64,000 nucleotides of DNA from Nageia nagi (taxonomy: Eukaryota; Pinophyta): NCBI GenBank assembly GCA_050084985.1, contig JBITNC010000001.1:155310001-155374000 (forward strand), in the 5' to 3' direction. Under the pieces are notes generated by a model. The model was given only the letters and a program-made list of their open reading frames with translations. It was not told the DNA's origin and did not search any database. The position numbers were made by a program, and so were the translations under genes. This document shows, one piece after another, positions 48,221-60,690 of the stretch; position 1 is the stretch's first letter; each line of letters opens with the position of its first letter.

Positions 48221-49211
48221 CAATGATTGTGCTAGGTCATGCAATGAATCCATGAAACAAGGTAATCAAGTTTGGTTTATTGATAATGGTTTCTCTAACC
48301 ATATGTAAAATTCTAAGGATGGATGAGGAACAAACTTGATAATGGCTACATCTCTCAAGTGCATTTAGGAGATGGGAAAATGGTTCAAGTGATGGAAAAA
48401 AGAGAAATATACTAATTGGTTATAAGCAAGGTAAGGGACCCATCAATGATGTTTACCATCATTTTAATATAAAGCATAACTTGATTAGTATGGGTTACCT
48501 TGTTGAAAAATTCTTCAAACTAGTATTTGAAAATAAGGAGTGTCTCATCTTTGATAAGAGAAAACAAGCTAATTGCCACATCTTCTATGATGAAGAATAG
48601 AATGTTTCTACCTAAACTCAACATGATAATTAGTAGCACATATTATGCTATAATTGAAGATTCAAGTTGGTTGTGGCATGAGAGATATGCTCACCTCAAC
48701 TTTGACGATCTTCACATTCTTCGTCAAAAGGAAATGTTACATGGGCTACCAAAAGTGAAAGTGAAGAGCATAGAACAAGTATGCAAGGGCTTCATACTTC
48801 AAAATAATCATAGGTAAAGGTTTCCTCTTATAAATTAGAGAGCAAGTCAACCATCAGAGTCGATGTTCCATTCTGACTTATGTGGAAATCTCTTGTATAA
48901 GTATTGGTAAGAGTATTTACTTCATCACTTTCATTGATGATGAAACTAGATATATTTGGATTTTATTTTTGAAGAGTAAAGATGATGAATTTTTTAGACT
49001 TCAAGACATTCAAAGCTATGTCTAATAATGATTGTTGAAAATCTATCAAAAGCTTGAGGATGGATAGAGGTGGAGAGTTTTTCTCCAAGGAGCTATTTTA
49101 CTATTGTTCATCTCATGGTATTAAAAGATAACTAACAACCCCTTATACACCACAAAACAATGGTGTAGCAAAGAAAAAGAATAGGACAATAGTTGGATCG
49201 ACAAGAAGAAT
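48221..49211 (+). mobile_element. Internal fragment of the first copia family, without LTRs
   Basis: Highly similar throughout to 29505-30505 of the copia element at 21.2-33.0 kb. It starts CAATGATTGTGCTAGGTCAT and ends ACAAGAAGAATG. It includes the GAG-pre-integrase block LWHERYAHLNFDDLHIL (48668-48720). It begins and ends in the middle of coding sequence, so it is a broken piece, not an independent insertion with LTRs. Confidence 0.92.
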
Positions 49212-49214
49212 GTT

Positions 49215-49787
49215 TGGGTTCATGCCCTCTTGGGTGATCCTATGCATTTTTCAGAACCCTTACAAGAAGTGTGGCACATCTTCCGTACTACTATTCTGTT
49301 TCATTTATGGAAGAGAAGAAATAACATTATTTTTGGCAAAGAGGAAGCTTTTGTTTCTTTTTCCTTTCTAATAAGTATGCCATATTATATGATACCTAGT
49401 TGCATATCATTATTCAAATGGAGAAGGTAAATATGGAGGTTCAACACTTACGGAACATGCTGAACTTTTGGGCCAATGCCCCCTATGCCACTAGCAGGCT
49501 TCCTCCTGATCGGCCCCCTCAACATCAACAAAATCCTCGATGATGTGTTTCGGGTGGTAGGAAATGCCCCGAAGGTTCTCCTCGACGCCATCCTCCTTCG
49601 CCTTCATCACCACCTATGCGTCATTGGTCCCAACTGCCTTTGAATCCTAAGAGGCCTTGTCCTGATGTTCCTTCTTCCTTCCATGCTCAATCTAGATGCA
49701 ATGTGCGACCAAGTGTTTCTCCCTCGATGGTAGGATGAGGTGTTGACTCTCCTCCGCAACCACAATGCAATTGGGGAGCTATGTTGG
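49215..49787 (+). repeat. LINE 3' segment, copy 2 of the direct duplication
   Basis: 573 bp matching 47641-48220. Unlike copy 1 it runs on into the true LINE end (49788-50132), which closes the last reading frame with a Trp-Gly-Tyr...Asp-Lys-Pro stretch near 49960. Confidence 0.92.
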
Positions 49788-50132
49788 CACCAGGTGATTT
49801 ACTAATTCCTCAATCTCTTGCTCCTGCTTACTTAGTGCATGTCCCAACTAGCGCTAATCCAGGATAATGACGCTTGGAGTGACAATGATAGTGCTAACCA
49901 TGGTTGGGCTTATTTGGGTCAAACAAACAACTTTTGTCCTCCTGATAAACCTGAAACTGATTAGTTCGATGCTTGATGTTTGTATTACTCCATAAGGTGT
50001 TTTTGGACTATGGTTTCCTTTTTTTGTTGTGTTTGGGGCTTTTTGAGAACTTTGATTCCTAACTACTATAGTTAGTTATTTGGATACAAGGTTTCCTACT
50101 CTTCTTTATTAAACTCTCCATCCTTAAAAAAT

Positions 50133-51003
50133 GTTATTTGGATACTCAGCAAGTTGAATAAATTTCCTCAAAATTCATTTATCTATGGTGGTGATGGGTG
50201 TTTTGGTAACTCTCTTAATGCTTTTATGATACTTGATTGCTTGTACTTTGGAGAACACTTCGTCAATCATAGGCAAAAATCATGTTTGCAAGATCATGGT
50301 CTTCAAAACTCAATACATACTATCTTTCCCAAATACAAATTTGAGCAGTTGTAGAAGAGTTGCATAACCCCTTTATGCCCATTGTTGCAGTAGGATTCAT
50401 TGATTGTGATCAACCACCTGATAAGTTTCAAGAATATCAGTCGATAACTCAAGCAAGCAACTGAAACGGAGGGAAATGACTCACATGCTTGGACTAAGCC
50501 TCTCATACCACCCTTGCACCCTTTAAAAACATTCAAAAGGACTGGATATTTCATATGTATTCCTTATCAACTCATTTATTCTTTAGTATTTCCAAAAGTT
50601 ATTACATGAACCTTAAAAAAGGAGGAACTTACTATCCTCCTTTGCGATGTATTGATAACACTCTTTCACATCAATACAAACACAAAGCATTTATGTTCTA
50701 TATGCCATGATTACTAATTAATATTTCATCTCCAATACATTTTTTTTATGTTTCTGCATGTATGTGCTCATTTTCCATGATCACTTGCAAAAAGAAATTA
50801 TGTGTGTTCCTTGTGCATGTATATGAACTTAAATTGATATGATTTTTTTTTCATTGTCTAAACCATAATGTTAAAGAAACATCTGTTCTCTTGATGATCA
50901 GTGGTATCATATTTATAATCTTGCAATAGTTCTTCACTTTATAACTTACATATAGTAATTAAATATTATAAGTAAATACTTCTTTCCAGCTCTGTTTAGA
51001 CCA
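50133..51003. other. Stretch without recognised gene
   Basis: No conserved coding block was found. 50154-50354 is open on the plus strand but has no recognisable motif. It ends at the left target duplication of the MITE. Confidence 0.4.
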
Positions 51004-51364
51004 TAGTTACCAGGTTTGGTTCGTTCGGTTCGAATGGAAGATAAGAAAAGTTCAGAATTTTGAAAAATGTCTGGTTTGGTTCGAAAATATACAAAAAATA
51101 TAAATAACTAAATATATAATTCAAGACATTAGAGATTCAAAATTTAAACGAAATGACTTGTAATTCAAGAATCACAACTCTTCAACCCCAAAAGCTTGCC
51201 ACCTTGCCCTTTTTCTTGGCTCTTCGTCCAACTTCTTCCATGATTTAGGGCACATTTCACTATTCAACATTTCCTGCCAAAACTGGAGAGCGTCATGGCC
51301 GCACCAGACCGGTTCGGATTGATTTTTTCAGATGTTTGGGTTTGGCCGAACCTGGTAACTACAG
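51004..51364. mobile_element. MITE-like element with TIRs and about 9-bp target duplication (Mutator-like)
   Basis: The 361-bp element starts TAGTTACCAGGTTTGG and its other end, read inward on the minus strand, is CTGTAGTTACCAGGTTCGG. TTTAGACCA flanks it at 50995-51003 and 51365-51373. There is no coding sequence. TIRs of about 15 bp and a 9-10-bp duplication fit non-autonomous Mutator-like elements. The element lies about 700 bp beyond the stop codon of the LysRS gene. Confidence 0.88.
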
Positions 51365-51373
51365 TTTAGACCA

Positions 51374-52054
51374 TAGATGATCTAACCATTCTGAAACCAT
51401 ACAAACTGCAGACACTATGAAAGTTAGTCACACACATGCATGCAAATTAATCTTTTAACAACTTAATTTCCATTAAATTTCCATGTGTCCATTATTAAAA
51501 AGAAATGGAATCATTCAGTCCCTTTAGAGAAAATAGTATTATTTTCAATAAGGATAATAAATAAGGGAAGCAAATATTGAGATATATTGCTAGAAGATCA
51601 TAGATTCATCTCACAATTTTGTGTGATAATAATTGTACACTTTTATCAGTTTCACCATATTCCTGTGACAAGGATGTTATTGTCTCTCAACAAATATTAC
51701 CTTGAGCCAGAATCATTCACAACAAATATGAACCATTTTTCATCTATAAGGCATAAGATCCCTTTCAGGTATCCCCAGGAAATCATAAACTTACCAAAAA
51801 TAATTTACTGCTGTAAACATTTTCTATGCAAATGAACAGAACGGATACAATGAAATAAACTTTCATACTACAGATATTGTTCTATGTAACCTGCAATGCG
51901 GAATTGATACCTCTAGCTTCTAAAGTTGGATATGCTTTTCACATACAACTAACAAACAGCTTAAGAAACTTTGCTCAGAGTTAAAACTGAATTTTGGATA
52001 TATTAAAAGCATTACTTCTTACAAATAGGCTGTCATGATTAGCTCAAAATGTGA
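51374..52054. other. Region downstream of the LysRS gene (3' UTR and flank)
   Basis: No coding block. Presumably includes the 3' untranslated region of the minus-strand gene, but no clear poly(A) signal was fixed. Confidence 0.5.
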
Positions 52055-52883
<829 letters not shown>

Positions 52884-53199
52884 CTGGTTGGCATTAGAAA
52901 CAAGATAATGCAAGAAAAATGTGAGCTTTGGTGGAAAAACTAAATCACCAATGAGATTGCTTACTATATATATTTGAAAAACAAGTGTTTAGCACAAACC
53001 TAGAAAAGAAGAAAATGAAATTCTGGTATTTAATTCAAGTTTCAGTTCATAAAAGGATTTAAAGTATTATCATTTAAATAGTATGAAGGATAAAAGTTTT
53101 CAGTTGTCTTACTTGCAGCTGTCTTGCAACCAATTGAAAGTTTGCACTTGTTGAGTTTGGAAGAAGAAAAAAGCTTACAATTTTAATCTTGTACCATAA
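52884..53199 (-). other. Start of the long LysRS intron
   Basis: It follows directly the acceptor of the exon at 52883 in the gene's orientation. No exon recognised; a GCTGCAA/GTAAG donor-like site occurs near 53115 but its candidate exon does not resemble LysRS. Confidence 0.5.
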
Positions 53200-54452
53200 T
53201 GTGATGATCCAAAAATTAAATTTCCTTTTCAAACTAGCAATACAGGATCATCAAGCCCCAACGTCAGGTCTAGGGCATCCAATACACACATTCAAATCCT
53301 CAAGCATGCAACGTTAAGGTTAGAGCATTAACATTAAACATTTAGATACCCAAAATGCCAACGCCTAAGTATAACATGCAAGATCCAATGATTAATACAT
53401 CCACATGCCAACGTCTAGCATACAACAATGAATAACACATCAGAACACCAACGTCTGGCCCATACATGTACAATGAACATAAACAACCCAACGCATGCAC
53501 AAGAATGGAATGTACAAACACAATAATGAGATCCAAAGCCCTCTAGCTGTATATAAATGATATACAAAGGATGTAATACAATACCAAGCCCAATGGGCAG
53601 TTGTTGGCCTCAAGGGAGCCAACTAGGGCACAACACTCTAAAATCTTCAATGCTGAACAGCTGTAGAACCATAGGATAGATTTACTCCTTCAGATCCCGA
53701 ATCCTCTCCATTGAAGGAGCCCTCCTCGAAACCTGGCTAACTGATTGAACAGTAGAAGTAAACCCTCAGGATGCCATCGGATGGGCAAAGGTGCTCCACC
53801 AATGCCGTAGATAATCAGGACCCAACGCCTGACTACCCTCTAACGCTCCGCCTAGGAATGGAATGCTTAGCACCGCTAAGACTTGTGTCTAAAAGACTTA
53901 ACTAGTAGTAATGAATAATAATGTTTGTCCAGTAATGAAGCTCCAATGTCTATTTATACATTACTTGTGTCTGGATCTCACCTAGGAGTCATCCTAGGCC
54001 CATCTAATCCAAGGTTGGGCATTTGGGGGTTATGATCACTCATAGTGCCAACGTGGGGGTCATGATCACTCATAATGCCAACATGGGGTTATGATCACTT
54101 AAGATGCAAACGTGGGGTCCCTACCACTTAAACTGCCAATGTGGGGGTTCAGGAGTCCTCATGAGTCAACATGGGGGTGTGGGGCCCTTCCCAGTGTAGC
54201 GCTAGCATGTTGGTGGCCATCCATCATTCTCATGCATAAATATACCTTGGGATTCCCAAAATCCGACAAATGCCTAATCTACTACTTAGGAGGGAGACAT
54301 CCCACTTGGGGCTCACAGTGGGGTCCATTGACCCATTAAGTCTCCTATCTTAAGTTACAATTATAAAGTGTAAATACATGAATAAAGTATATTACAAAGA
54401 GGAACCTTTTGAACCCCACAATTAATTACAATTATACAAAAGGGATATCACA
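53200..54452 (-). mobile_element. Solo LTR (family TGTGAYRTCCC), minus orientation
   Basis: 1253 bp. On the minus strand it starts TGTGATATCCC and ends GGATCATCACA. CATAA flanks both sides (53195-53199 and 54453-54457), a perfect target duplication. It contains many short CCAACGTCTGG-like repeats. No interior, so a solo LTR. Confidence 0.95.
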
Positions 54453-55386
54453 CATAAGTCAAAGAAACAAATTCAAATCAATAAGAAGAAAGAAAAGGAA
54501 TAACACAACTGCAGGTTTGAATTTAATAAGAATTATATTCTACAAGATGATTTTCTTTATGAGTCTGTCACCAGGAAATTTGAAATTGCCATTATAAATG
54601 CTTACCTTCTTTATCAACCATATACTATTTAGGTGTATTGTATAAACATTAGTATTGCAAATGATGCAGCCCGAACTAGACCAACTCTATATTGCAGATG
54701 ACTGCATACACATTTGAAATTCATGCCTAAATTCAATTTGCACTGTGCAACAAGAAAGAAAACTCCTTTATGTTGCACAACAAGATCCAAGGATCGAAAA
54801 CTTTCAATATTGAGTTGCATGAAACTGAAACATGTAAATTTACCAAAATCAAAACACCATGCAAAACACAGGTCTCAAAACATCTCATAAATGGGGCAAG
54901 GATAAAGGAAATGGATAATAAAACAAAATCTGAAATTTCAAAACCATATACAAAAATAATTGAAGAAGATGAAAAATTCATGAAAACAAAACTACAATAA
55001 TTGATGTCAAAACACAGCTTTTACAGATGCTGTACACATCATACCCCATGCACAACTTGGGATGTAGCACAAACTTAGCTCTCAATCTTTAAAATTCTCA
55101 GAAGTAGCAGTAGAAATAGCTTCAACAAAAGAAACATGAAGAATATTTATCATACTCAAGACAAACACAGACAGAAATGTCAAAAGTTCAGATTGTTTAG
55201 ATTCACACCTTAATATTTTGGTTCCTTTGTAATGTACCTCTCCTATATAGAACAGAATAAAGAGTACAATGCACGAAGACAAAGAGTACAAACTCCACAC
55301 AAATCACATGAACAAAATTATCAAAGGATCGTCACTGATGACAAGACCAGGAAGAAATTAATGCTGAGAGCAACCATGGTGTCAAC
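54453..55386. other. Stretch without recognised gene
   Basis: Possibly LysRS intron sequence. No coding block was identified on either strand. Confidence 0.4.
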
Positions 55387-55737
55387 TTGTCAAGGATTTC
55401 TTGGGTTCCAATAGCACACAAAGAGGGTTTCCCCATTAGGCGCATAAGTAGATATATAAACTTGGCAACACATGAACTCGCTAAATATTTGGTCGATCAA
55501 AAAACATTGATCACAAAGAACTTCGGACATTTTGTGAGCAAGTCAAAGAATTGCAACATCAACGATGGGAATATTTTTGTGAGTTTAGATATAGTATGTT
55601 AGTACACTAAAATCCTATTAAATATGGGATTGAAGGTCATCTATAACTTAGTTGACTAGGAAACCTTTGACTTCTTGAGGCTTTCTTTAAAGGCTACCTT
55701 CTTTTATTCTAAAGGGGATGTCTATGAACAAGCACAT
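55387..55737 (+). pseudogene. Penelope-like element (PLE) reverse-transcriptase fragment
   Basis: The plus frame from 55387 reads SRISWVPIAHKEGFPIRRI (family form PRxYGLPKIHKEGxPIRPI), then NLATHELAKYLV (SPTYxLAKYL), then FVSLDIVC.YTK (the catalytic SFDVVSLYTN with the first Asp retained and a stop after Cys). It continues with TFDFLRLSLKATFFYSKGDVYEQ (the L..L...TxFxFxGxxYxQ block). This order is diagnostic for PLE RT rather than LINE or LTR RT. It carries at least two stops. It ends abruptly at the solo LTR at 55738, before the GxAMGxPLSP block. Established knowledge: PLEs called Dryad are known from conifers. Confidence 0.85.
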
Positions 55738-57206
55738 TGAAATATTCCGTACAAGGGCCGACCCGGAATTGTGCCAAAGGGCCTCTCTAAAATAATCAAA
55801 ATTCACCAATAATTCCAATTAAGTCGTTCATGCACTGAACAAGCCCTATCCAAGCAACCAAGAAGCAGATGTCTAGCCTCTATGAGCCAAATTAGCAATC
55901 CAATCCTGATGTCTAGGTCCAAAATGACCCAACGTCCAACTTGAAGTGCATAAACTCAGCAATTAAGCATCCATAAATCCAATGTCTAGCTAGGAATGCA
56001 AGATATCATCCACGAAGTGCAATAATACTCATGCAAGCTAGACTTCTAGGCTAAATTGGCAAGAACACAAAATATAGCATCCATAAACTTAACGTCTAGC
56101 CTTCTAGGGCAAGATCTCACAAAATAACATAAATAATGAGCCACAAAAGGTAATTCTATTAATATTGCAAAGGAAACGGAATTACATGCCTTAGATCTAG
56201 AGCAATAATTGCATAGTTGTAGATCCTTGTGAGAAATGTTGAGAACAAATAACAAGCAACCAAGGTTGTCCCACAGAAGGGCAAGGCTTGTACTAGGACT
56301 TCCTCCTCCGCAAACTATGGCCAAGACATCAAGGTCTCTAGCAGTGTTCAGATAACCTAGGGTAATGCCAAAACACCTAAATAGCTAGCAAGTCCTTTGA
56401 GGTGTGTTATGCCTCAAAGTAGCGATTTGTACAACCCTGAAACCTCACTAAGTCTCAACACCTCCCTTGTGGGCTTTCACGACAAGAGGCAAGGGAAGGA
56501 GTCGACACCCACACCTGAAGAAGAGAAATAATTCCAAACAAGCACATCTTCAAGTGACATCTCCTCCTTTTAAAGACTCCATTTGGCCTTCATGCCCTAC
56601 GTCCACCTCTAGATGATTCCATGCGCCTTAAGATCAACATCATTGTCTTGGATATTCGAGATCTTCTCTTGGGGTGATACATTGCACTTATGGGTTTCTT
56701 GGGATCCATGAAATCTCATCCAATGGTGCCAGGTGCTCTTCAAGATGCCATGCCTCCATCTTGGAGTCTACTGCACCTAGGGATTAGTGATTCCCTCTTG
56801 TGATCCTTGTCCTCTACCCCTAGGAATGTGTCCATCTTAGGAGGAAGCATAATTACATAGAGAAGCATTTAAGTGCCTCGAGATGCCAAATTACAACTCA
56901 TCAAGGCCAAGATATGCAACGCCTCACTTAAGGAGACTAATATTGCCTTTACAATAATTATTTGCCTTGGTATTTTAATTACAATAATTATTTGGCATCC
57001 TTAATTGGCCCATGCAATTTACAAATATTTAATTAATAAAAATAACAAATAATGACGCATAGAGTCCAATGTCCCATGTTGGAGAGCCTCCAAGTGGGAT
57101 AAAAATATAAAATTAAGGCCTAAATATTAAAATACTCCTATTGGATATGAATCACACCTAAATTATTGAAATAACAATTGCACATCCCTAGAAGAGGGAC
57201 GTCACA
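55738..57206 (-). mobile_element. Solo LTR (family TGTGAYRTCCC), minus orientation, in the PLE fragment
   Basis: 1469 bp. On the minus strand it starts TGTGACGTCCC and ends ATATTTCA. It shares inner blocks with the plus-oriented solo LTR at 61461 (AGGCGTTGCATAT compared with AGGCATTGCATAT). The flank before 55738 is CACAT, and at the other end TCACATTTCC suggests that CACAT fused with the terminal TCACA by loss of a CACA. The target duplication is therefore probable, not proven. Confidence 0.75.
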
Positions 57207-58832
57207 TTTCCAATAGTCAACTGGAAATAGAATTTTGGATTCTCGTGCGCACACCCGATACGAGAAATATGGCTTGGCGGGTGAACTTCCAAATGCCATA
57301 TTTTTCTTCATTTCTTGACGAAACCATGTCGTGTAACCTATCAAAACGATTGGCATGAGACTCTCTATCCATTTTTGCTGACAAATCGGCAATTCTTGGC
57401 TTGTGGAAGACGAAGTCCCTCCAAGACTAAAAATGAGTGGAACCCCAAAATTTGGGAATATTACAAATCTGTCCCTCTGAAAAATTGCTTGTCCCCAAGC
57501 AATGCCAATATATTTTCATCATTAATATTCCCAAATTTGTTGCTGAAGGAAGTTCTCCATGCTTCCGTTGTTCTATCCCAACTACCATTCCATCATGCTG
57601 AAGCTAAGCTACTTTGACTATGAGTACATTGTGCCACAATCGTGCTCTCTTCTTTTGAGCGAGAAAAAACAAGTGTACGAGTGCATCGTCAAGATCCGTA
57701 TGGGCTACAATTCCTTTCCATTCCAAAGGTTTCTCATTGCTATCCTTAATCTTAAGCCTTTTCTTCCAAATCTTTATAAGTGCAATGATGGAAGTCAAGT
57801 TGATAACCGAGTCTGCCGCTGCCCAGAATTTGCAAAGACTTCCTCTAAGATCTGTTGCCATGACAAAGAGTCTGCCGCTGTCCAGAATTTGCAAAGACTT
57901 CCTCTAAGATCTGGTTGCCATGCCAAAGAGTCCAAAATCTTTATCCAAACTGAGTCATGCTCATGCAGAGACATTTCTAGGTTGTCTCCATATTGTCCCA
58001 ATCCTTCACATGCATCAAGGATATTCCTTATCCCTTCTGGTTGTATGATGCAAAATTTTGTGAGTAACAAAGAATATAACCAAGCGAAGGGAACTGAAAA
58101 AACGAGGGGAGTCAACTAATTCTGTTCTTAAATCAGCAGTCATAACATCTACTAGCTTATGTATTTTGGGATCTTCTCTCCTTGGCATACCATTATTGAT
58201 TACCCAAAACACCATGTCATGTGCTTCTTCAATTGCAGTGCCAAGCATCACAGTCCAGGCTGCCTTCAAGTTCGCAGTCCCATCAGTCATTAGCGCAGCA
58301 AATGTTGTTAGAAATGCAGTCCTATGTGTGGCAGCACTCTTTATTAGTAATATAGTTACAGTCCATACCATAAATTCCAATGCAGCTGTTATGTTCCACT
58401 TAAGTGCTGCAGTTCCTGTACAAAGTTCAGTCCTTGTCACCTCTAAAGTCCTCAACAGAAACTCAACAAATATGAAGAACTTTGCCCCAAAAATCGTTAC
58501 TGTAACAATTCTCGTTATTTTTCCAAATTCATCTTCAAACATCCATACATACATTGCCATCCTTGACCATTCTGTTGTCTTAAACGCAACTGTTAATGCT
58601 CCAAAAGCCATCGGAGTCATGGTCAGATTTGTACCTCAAATGTTCTCAAGCCTGCAGCTGATGTTTTCATTATTGCGGTCTGAGATTTGTTTGGTGAAGC
58701 TGACCCAGACATCACACAAGCTGTTGCTACAAACTCTGTTACTGCATTCTTAAAACTAGGAGTGCAACCCAAAAAATCAGCAAATGTGTGGATTAATGTA
58801 CTGCAGTCAACACTCATCACTTTGGGGATATC
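57207..58832 (-). pseudogene. Unidentified minus-strand coding remnant, 3' part
   Basis: The minus strand has two long adjoining frames. 58847-58623 gives DIPKVMSVDCSTLIHTFADF and FLGCTPSFKNAVTEFVATAC. 58620-58015 (201 codons) gives AFKTTEWSRMAMYVWMFEDE, then LKAAWTVMLGTAIEEAH and KLVDVMTADLRTELVD. Open frames on the plus strand also cross here, so coding strand is not certain. I do not recognise the family. The alanine/threonine-rich helical content may reflect composition. The stretch may be interior sequence of an unknown element or a captured gene. It continues beyond the solo LTR at 58833 into 60024-60680. Confidence 0.4.
57809..57927. repeat. 59/60-bp tandem duplication
   Basis: GAGTCTGCCGCTG(C/T)CCAGAA starts at 57809 and 57868, and the third copy begins only with GAGTC at 57928. 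Units are 59 and 60 bp. Confidence 0.9.
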
Positions 58833-60023
58833 TGTGGATCCAAACACAAACTCAAGAGCAATTAAACAAATTCAATTCAATAAACCCTAACATCTGGCCT
58901 AGGGCATCCGAATCAAACCCCAATAATGCACATATGCCAACATCTGACTACAACTATCAGATATCAATCAACACAATCCCATGATGCCAACGTCTAGCTC
59001 ATTCAAACACATACATGCGAAAGTAATCAAACGATGCCAATAGAAAAGTATACACAACACAAAAGTGAGATCCAAGTGCCCAACAGCTGTATAGAAGATA
59101 TGAATGTCACAACAATACAATACACGAGCTCCCAAAGCTGTATGATGGCCTCCAAAGAGCCAACTAGGGAAAATCGTGTATACTCAATGCTGGACGGACA
59201 AGTAGAACCATGGGACAGCCTCGCTCCCTCAGAACCATAATCCTCTCCACCGAAGGAGCCCTCCTCTAATCCTGGCAACCAACTAAATGGTAGAAGCTCA
59301 ACCTCAGAATAACACCGGATGGGCAAGGGTGCTACACCAATGTCGTAGACAATTAGGATCCCTCAACCTGATAGCCCTCCTAGATGCTGCACCTAGGGGA
59401 TTGCTTAGTGTTGCTAAGACTTATGTCCACAAGACAGTATCAAGAGATAATAGTATAATCAGGTATATCCAACAATGAGGCTCCAATGTCTCTTTATACA
59501 CTCAACTCTATCTGGATCTCACCTAAGTCATCACTCGATTCCTTAATCCCAATGTTAGCCTCCTGGAGGCCCATATGCCCAATGTGGGTGCCTAGGGGTC
59601 AAGCATGCCAACGTTTGGGCCTAAAGTGCCATTAATGCTAACTTGGGGGTCTAGGAGTGCCATGCATGCCCAACGTGCGTCTAGGAGCCATGCATGGGAT
59701 CTAGGTGTCATAATGGGCCAACGTGGGGGTCTAGGAGTCTCCCCAAGGCTAGCGCATGTATACAGGTGCCCATCCATCCACCTAAGTGTAAAACAGACCT
59801 TGGGATTCCCACAATCAAGATCGAGATCTCCAAGTATAATAAAACACCTAATCTATGCTTGGGAGGGAGACGTCCCACTTGGGGTTCACAGTGGGGTCCA
59901 TTGACCCATTAAGTCTTCTATTTCAAGCTACAATAGGAAAGTATAATGCAATAATAAAATATATTACAACAGGAATCTGTTGGATTCCACAATTAATTAC
60001 AATCATGCAAGGGGGATGTCACA
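58833..60023 (-). mobile_element. Solo LTR (family TGTGAYRTCCC), minus orientation
   Basis: 1191 bp. On the minus strand it starts TGTGACATCCC and ends TTTGGATCCACA. ATATC flanks both sides (58828-58832 and 60024-60028). It is clearly related to the copy at 53200-54452 (shared TTAATTGTG, GGGTCAATGGACCCCACTGTG and repeated CCAACGT blocks). Confidence 0.95.
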
Positions 60024-60690
60024 ATATCGATTATTTGTGACAAGGTTATCCCAAGATCATTCTTAAAACCCAAATAGCTGAGTATAAAGTGAATACTCCC
60101 ATCATAAATTGAATCGAAATCTTTAATTTCTTCATCATGCTATTTCACAGCAGTCTGGTCACCTCCATCAATTGTATCTTCATCGTGTGTATGTATCTCA
60201 AAAGAGACATGTTGGGACTTTAAACATAACTCGTGGTAAAACGTCATCAACTTTTCCCTCAATCAATTTTTCATGTGTGCTACACACCTCCTTTGGCAAC
60301 GCAGTGTCTTCTTTATTATCTCTAGATTTGGCTTCTTATGGCTGGGCGACATCTCTCTTTTCTTCTTCAAACTTAGAGCTTTCTTCAGGATCCAATTCTA
60401 TTTCATCATCTTCTTCTTTGACCTCATCTTCTTCATGATTATTAAGCTCGATGAATCTTCGTATCCAATATACTAATGCCTTACTTTTATGGATTTTTCT
60501 ATTATCTGCCAAGAATTTTTTGAAGGGAACAATATCTTTAAGTTTTCATGTTTTCCTTCGTATTCCTCCAATAAGTCTTCCACTTCCCTCAAACATTCTT
60601 CGAATGACTGACCTGTATCTAATTCTTGTTTGTTCTTTATCTTGGGAATTAGTGAGATGTCTTGACTAGGATTACTCTAAGCAATGTCCA
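60024..60690 (-). pseudogene. Unidentified minus-strand coding remnant, 5' part
   Basis: The minus strand reads SFEECLREVEDLLEEYEGKH near 60620-60560. An acidic block (EEDEVKEEDDEIELDPEESS) follows near 60440-60375, then IHFILSYLGFKNDLGITLSQII up to the solo LTR boundary at about 60030. Taking out the solo LTR continues this directly into the IIDIPKVMSVDC frame at 58832. Frameshifts occur near 60200 and 60450. No family recognised. Confidence 0.4.

Larger units (their letters stand above)
34241..50132 (+). mobile_element. LINE (plant L1 type) interrupted by a copia element and a tail duplication
   Basis: From a probable 5' leader (about 34250) the plus strand carries ORF1 with a zinc knuckle (34445-35204, resuming 43884-44273). 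It continues with endonuclease (from 44283), reverse transcriptase (45670-46620), zf-RVT (46624-47570) and a proline-rich tail. The element ends in CCTTAAAAAATG near 50132. Removing the 8.67-kb copia at 35210-43878 rejoins ORF1. Stops and an RT deletion make it dead. A target duplication for the LINE itself was not found. Confidence 0.88.

Noticed and set aside
53110-53165. A possible extra LysRS exon next to a GTAAG donor on the minus strand
   Set aside because: The translation does not resemble the LysRS segment expected before the [10 protein letters not shown] exon.
58166-58753. Plus-strand 195-codon ORF
   Set aside because: It overlaps a longer minus frame that continues across the solo LTR; no family likeness. 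Kept only as doubt about the coding strand.
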